Shown here: positions 60,946 to 64,000 of the stretch, piece after piece
Position numbering within the stretch: position 1 is the first letter of the stretch
Layout of the letters: each line of letters begins with the position of its first letter
Assembly: GCF_002261225.1 (NCBI RefSeq)
Contig: NZ_NEVM01000001.1
Location: forward strand, 496,001-560,000
DNA: 64,000 bases
From: Bordetella genomosp. 10
GTDB lineage: Bacteria; Pseudomonadota; Gammaproteobacteria; Burkholderiales; Burkholderiaceae_B
Direction of reading: 5' to 3'
The notes under the pieces: model-generated
Told to the model about the DNA's origin: nothing
Databases searched by the model: none
Seen by the model: the letters and a program-made list of their open reading frames with translations, nothing else
Made by a program: the position numbers and the translations under genes

Positions 60946-62277
60946 TCACGCCCAATCCGCCGCCAGCACGCGGCCGCATGCGCTGCCGAAGCCGATGCGG
61001 CGGCGGTCCGGCGCGACGCAGTGGGCCGACAGCCGGATCTCGTCGCCGTCCTGCAGGAAAGTCCGCGTCTCGCCCCAGGGCAGCGCCAGCGGCGACTTGC
61101 CGCCTTCGGCCAGTTCCAGCAGGGAGCCGGCTTCGTCCGGGCCGGGGCCCGACAGCGTGCCCGTGCCCAGCAGGTCGCCGGCCCGCAGGTTGCAGCCGTT
61201 GACCGTGTGGTGGGTCACCAGTTGCGCCACCGTCCAATAGGCGTCGCGGAAGTTGCTGCGCGACAGCGTGGCGGCCGGATGGCCGGCGCGGCGGGATAGC
61301 TCGGTGCTGAGGTCCACCTGCAAGCGCACGTCGAAGGCGCCGGCCGAGGCGTTGCCGTCCGAGGCCAGGTAGGGCAGCGGCGCGGGATCGCCGGCGGGGC
61401 GGCGCAGCGGCGCGCGGAAGGGCGCCAGCGCCTCCAGCGTGACGATCCAGGGCGACAGCGTGCTGGCGAAGCTCTTGCCCAGGAAAGGCCCGAGGGGCTG
61501 GTATTCCCAGGCCTGGATATCCCGCGCCGACCAGTCGTTCAGCAGCCCCAGGCCGAAGACATGGCCTTCGGCTTGCGCCATCGGGATGCGCTGGCCTTGC
61601 GGATTGCCCGGGCCGATGTAGATCGCCATTTCCAGCTCGTAGTCCAGGCGCTGGCTGGGACCGAAGGCCGGCGGCTCGCCGTCCCGCGGCGGACGGGTCT
61701 GCCCCACGGGACGGCGGAAGGCGGGCTGCACCCCCAGGCTGGACGCGCGGCCGTGGTAGCCGATGGGCACCCATTTGTAGTTGGGCAGCAGGGGCTGGTC
61801 GGGCCGGAACTGGCGTCCGACCGCGGTCGCGTGGTGCAGCGAGATGTAGAAATCCGTGTAGTCGCCGATGTGCGCCGGCGTGGCGTGGCGGGCGCCGGCC
61901 ATGGGACGCAGCGCGGCTTCCAGCGGCGCGCGCCGGGCCGCGTCCGCATCCGCGCGCAGGCCGCGCGACAAGGCCAGCCGCAAGGCATGCCAGTGGTCCG
62001 CGCCCAGCGCCATCAGGCCATTGAGCCGGCCATCGTGCGCGGGCGCCGCGCAGGCGGCCAGCGCCTCCCCGGCCAGGCCGTCGAAGGGCGCGGCCGTCGC
62101 CAGTCGGCCCAGGTCGAGAATCCGCTCGCCGATGGCGACGCCGGCGCGCCAGGGTTCGTCGTCGGCGTGGCGGAAGGTGCCGTAGGGCAGGTTCTGCGGG
62201 GGGAAGTCGCCGTCGCGGTCGTCGGCGCCGGCGACCCAGCTACGGAGGGTCGGATCGTGGGTTTCGTTCAACTGCAT
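60946..62277 (-). CDS. fahA: Fumarylacetoacetase
   Basis: Last step of tyrosine/homogentisate breakdown, splitting fumarylacetoacetate to fumarate and acetoacetate; 443 residues. Signatures: LPYGTF near the N-terminus, DYTDFYISLHHATAVG, PIGYHGRASSLG, the metal-binding DYELEMAIYIG, NDWSARDIQAWEYQPLGPFLGKSF (in parts), GTLSGP. Second gene after hmgA on the same strand with an 88-base gap. Normal length. Confidence 0.95.
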   Translation of the reverse strand: MQLNETHDPTLRSWVAGADDRDGDFPPQNLPYGTFRHADDEPWRAGVAIGERILDLGRLATAAPFDGLAGEALAACAAPAHDGRLNGLMALGADHWHALRLALSRGLRADADAARRAPLEAALRPMAGARHATPAHIGDYTDFYISLHHATAVGRQFRPDQPLLPNYKWVPIGYHGRASSLGVQPAFRRPVGQTRPPRDGEPPAFGPSQRLDYELEMAIYIGPGNPQGQRIPMAQAEGHVFGLGLLNDWSARDIQAWEYQPLGPFLGKSFASTLSPWIVTLEALAPFRAPLRRPAGDPAPLPYLASDGNASAGAFDVRLQVDLSTELSRRAGHPAATLSRSNFRDAYWTVAQLVTHHTVNGCNLRAGDLLGTGTLSGPGPDEAGSLLELAEGGKSPLALPWGETRTFLQDGDEIRLSAHCVAPDRRRIGFGSACGRVLAADWA

Positions 62278-62365
62278 GGTGTTCTGTCGCCGTGGTGTCG
62301 TCGTTATGTTGGTATGTTGAAAGAAGATGCGCTCTGGACGCGGATCGGTCTGCCTCGGATGTCCC

Positions 62366-63664
62366 TCACGCCTGGCCCGGCGTGAAGTGCCGGCGCAGGT
62401 CCTGCCAGCAGGTGTAGTAATCGGCCTGGCGCTGCGGCGACGCGAGCGCTTGTGCCGTGGGTCGGATGACGCGGCGCGTTTCGAACATGAAGGCCATGGT
62501 GTCGCGGATGTAGTGCGGTTGCGAGGTGTCGGCGCGCGAGGCTTTTTCGAAGGTGTCGGCGTCCGGCCCGTGGCCGCTCATGCAATTGTGCAGGCTGGCG
62601 CCGCCGGGCAGGAAGCCTTCCGCCTTGGCGTCGTAGACGCCGTGGATCAGGCCCATGAACTCGCTGGCGACGTTGCGGTGGAACCAGGGCGGCCGAAAGG
62701 TGTTCTCCATGGCCAGGATGCGCGGCGGAAAGATGGCGAAATCCACGTTGGCCGTCCCCGCGGTGTCGGAGGGCGAGGTCAGCACGGTGAAGATGGACGG
62801 GTCGGGGTGGTCGAAGCTGATCGAGCCGATGACGTTGAAGCGGCGCAGGTCGTATTTATAGGGTGCATGCGTGCCGTGCCAGGCCACCACGTCGAGGGGT
62901 GAATGATCGATGCGGGCCTGCCAGAACGCGCCGGCGAATTTGCCGACCAGCAGAAAATCGCCGGCCCGGTCTTCGTACCAGGCCGCCGGCGTCTGGAAAT
63001 CGCGCGCGTTGGCCAGGCCGTTGGACCCGATGGGCCCGAGCTCCGGCAGGCGCAGCGGGGCGCCGAAATTCTCCAGCAGGTAGCCGCGCGCCTGGCCGTC
63101 CGGAAGCTCGACGCGAAACCGTATGCCGCGCGGGACGACGGCGATTTCCCGCGGCGCGATCTCCAGCCGGCCGAGCTCGGTCGACAGCAGCAGCCGGCCC
63201 TCCTGCGGCACGAACAGGAGTTCGCCGTCCGCGTCGTAGAAGAAGCGGCCTTCCATCGGCCTGTTGGCGGCGTAGAGGTGGATGCCGACGCCGCTTTGCT
63301 CGTCGGGGCCGCCATTGCCGCCCAGGGTGAAAACGCCGTCGACGAAGTCGGTGGGCGCGTCCGGCATGGGCGGCGGGCTCCAGCGCAATTGGTTGGGCGT
63401 GGCCGGGTAGGCGGCGGCGTCGCTGCTCCACCGTGGCGGCTTCGCCAGTGCCTCGAACGGCTCGTGGCGCGCGGCCGGCTGGATACGGTAGAGCCAGCTA
63501 CGCCGGTTTTCCGCGCGCGGCGCGGTGAAGGCCGTGCCGGAAATCTGCTCGGCATACAGGCCGTAAGGACAGCGGGTCGGCGAGTTGCGGCCTTGCGGCA
63601 GGGCGCCGGGCAGGGCCTCGGTGGCGAAGCTGCCGCCGAAGCCTGTCTGGTAGGGCAGGTCCAT
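62366..63664 (-). CDS. hmgA: Homogentisate 1,2-dioxygenase
   Basis: Non-haem iron dioxygenase opening the homogentisate ring; 432 residues from ATG 63664, whose product starts [23 protein letters not shown] (in parts), the family N-terminus. A longer frame to 63898 has no support. Iron ligands: His and Glu in [15 protein letters not shown] and His in [35 protein letters not shown] is the active-site segment. First gene of hmgA-fahA; the following isomerase gene is not needed in fahA-type pathways without glutathione dependence and is not present here. Confidence 0.95.
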   Translation of the reverse strand: MDLPYQTGFGGSFATEALPGALPQGRNSPTRCPYGLYAEQISGTAFTAPRAENRRSWLYRIQPAARHEPFEALAKPPRWSSDAAAYPATPNQLRWSPPPMPDAPTDFVDGVFTLGGNGGPDEQSGVGIHLYAANRPMEGRFFYDADGELLFVPQEGRLLLSTELGRLEIAPREIAVVPRGIRFRVELPDGQARGYLLENFGAPLRLPELGPIGSNGLANARDFQTPAAWYEDRAGDFLLVGKFAGAFWQARIDHSPLDVVAWHGTHAPYKYDLRRFNVIGSISFDHPDPSIFTVLTSPSDTAGTANVDFAIFPPRILAMENTFRPPWFHRNVASEFMGLIHGVYDAKAEGFLPGGASLHNCMSGHGPDADTFEKASRADTSQPHYIRDTMAFMFETRRVIRPTAQALASPQRQADYYTCWQDLRRHFTPGQA

Positions 63665-63740
63665 GATCGGTCTCGCGTAGAGGTGGTCCCGCGACCGATT
63701 GTGCGCGCCCTCGGCGCCCGGCGCCAGGGGGCGCAAGGCC

Positions 63741-64000
63741 TCAGGCGCGCTGGCAGCGGACGCAATAGTAGGTGGCGCGCTGCCCTTGCACGATGCGGCG
63801 GATGGGCGTGCCGCAGACCCGGCAAGGCTGGTTCTCGCGCTCGTAGACGGCCGCATGGATGTCGAAGTAGCTGCCGGGCTCGCCACCGGCGCCGACATAG
63901 TCGCGCAGGGTGCTGCCTCCCGAGGCCAGGGCGTCGCCCAGGGTGGCCTGGATGGCGGCGGCGAGCTTTTCGCAGCGCGCGAGCGAAAGCCGGCGCGCCG
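63741..64000 (-). CDS. mutM: Formamidopyrimidine-DNA glycosylase, C-terminal part
   Basis: The 3' end of Fpg/MutM, which removes 8-oxoguanine from DNA. Visible residues include [40 protein letters not shown] (in parts; the GGSTLRDY stretch is diagnostic) and the C-terminal zinc finger [25 protein letters not shown]. The gene runs off the right end, so the N-terminal catalytic proline is not seen. Confidence 0.95.
   Translation of the reverse strand, partial: ARRLSLARCEKLAAAIQATLGDALASGGSTLRDYVGAGGEPGSYFDIHAAVYERENQPCRVCGTPIRRIVQGQRATYYCVRCQRA

Noticed and set aside
62366..63898. Longer 510-residue start for hmgA
   Set aside because: The extra 78 residues are Ser/Ala/Pro-rich, overlap the mutM-proximal spacer, and precede the normal family N-terminus at 63664.

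Overview
The window is dense, high-GC chromosome from a betaproteobacterium, most likely Alcaligenaceae (Bordetella/Achromobacter group). This rests on recognised proteins and gene order (metG divergent from apbC, then tamA-tamB-dcd, then an AdiA-like decarboxylase), on repeated CTAAAAT/CTACAAT-type -10 boxes just upstream of genes, and on an intergenic palindromic repeat at 43097 of a type common in Burkholderiales. No rRNA, tRNA, CRISPR array, insertion sequence or prophage was found. It reads as core and near-core chromosome with a few accessory modules.

Layout. 1-8139 (minus): a four-gene tripartite RND efflux operon of MdtABC/MuxABC type, each gene overlapping the next by ATGA and ending in an outer-membrane lipoprotein cut by the window edge. 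A divergent two-component pair (8355-10464) probably controls it. 10451-15882: an antirepressor-like protein, a GNAT, an ABM-fold protein, two META-domain lipoproteins, TrhO and MTA/SAH nucleosidase. 15993-26420: metG, a small membrane protein, apbC/mrp, TamA, TamB and dCTP deaminase. 26471-34381: a second GNAT, an orphan TRAP-type binding protein, a TPR protein with an embedded C39-like peptidase domain, an AdiA-like decarboxylase and a BaiN-like flavoprotein.

34733-38160 is a small catabolic module: enolase-superfamily enzyme, MFS transporter and LysR regulator. 38374-43089 is the glycine cleavage operon gcvT-gcvH-gcvP behind a single-aptamer glycine riboswitch. 43216-48041 holds a CoA-acylating semialdehyde dehydrogenase whose catalytic cysteine appears replaced by glycine, an omega-amino-acid:pyruvate transaminase, and a divergent MocR-type regulator; together they suggest beta-alanine catabolism. 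48052-50785: folA, thyA, an OsmC protein and coq7. 50936-51125 carries a candidate small RNA with a CUCCUCC loop and a strong terminator, just upstream of wbpO/wbpP-type sugar-nucleotide genes. A phosphomannomutase/phosphoglucomutase follows after a bidirectional terminator. 55595-59962: an FAD-linked 2-hydroxyacid dehydrogenase, a second two-component system and a PAP2 phosphatase. 60184-63664: a FadR-type regulator converging on hmgA-fahA (tyrosine/homogentisate degradation). The 3' end of mutM closes the window.

No single obviously new multi-gene system is present. The most interesting leads are the anti-Shine-Dalgarno-loop RNA candidate, the TPR/C39 protein, the Cys-to-Gly change in the dehydrogenase, the singlet glycine riboswitch, and several in-frame tandem repeats in envelope proteins (outer-membrane lipoprotein N-terminus, TamB).
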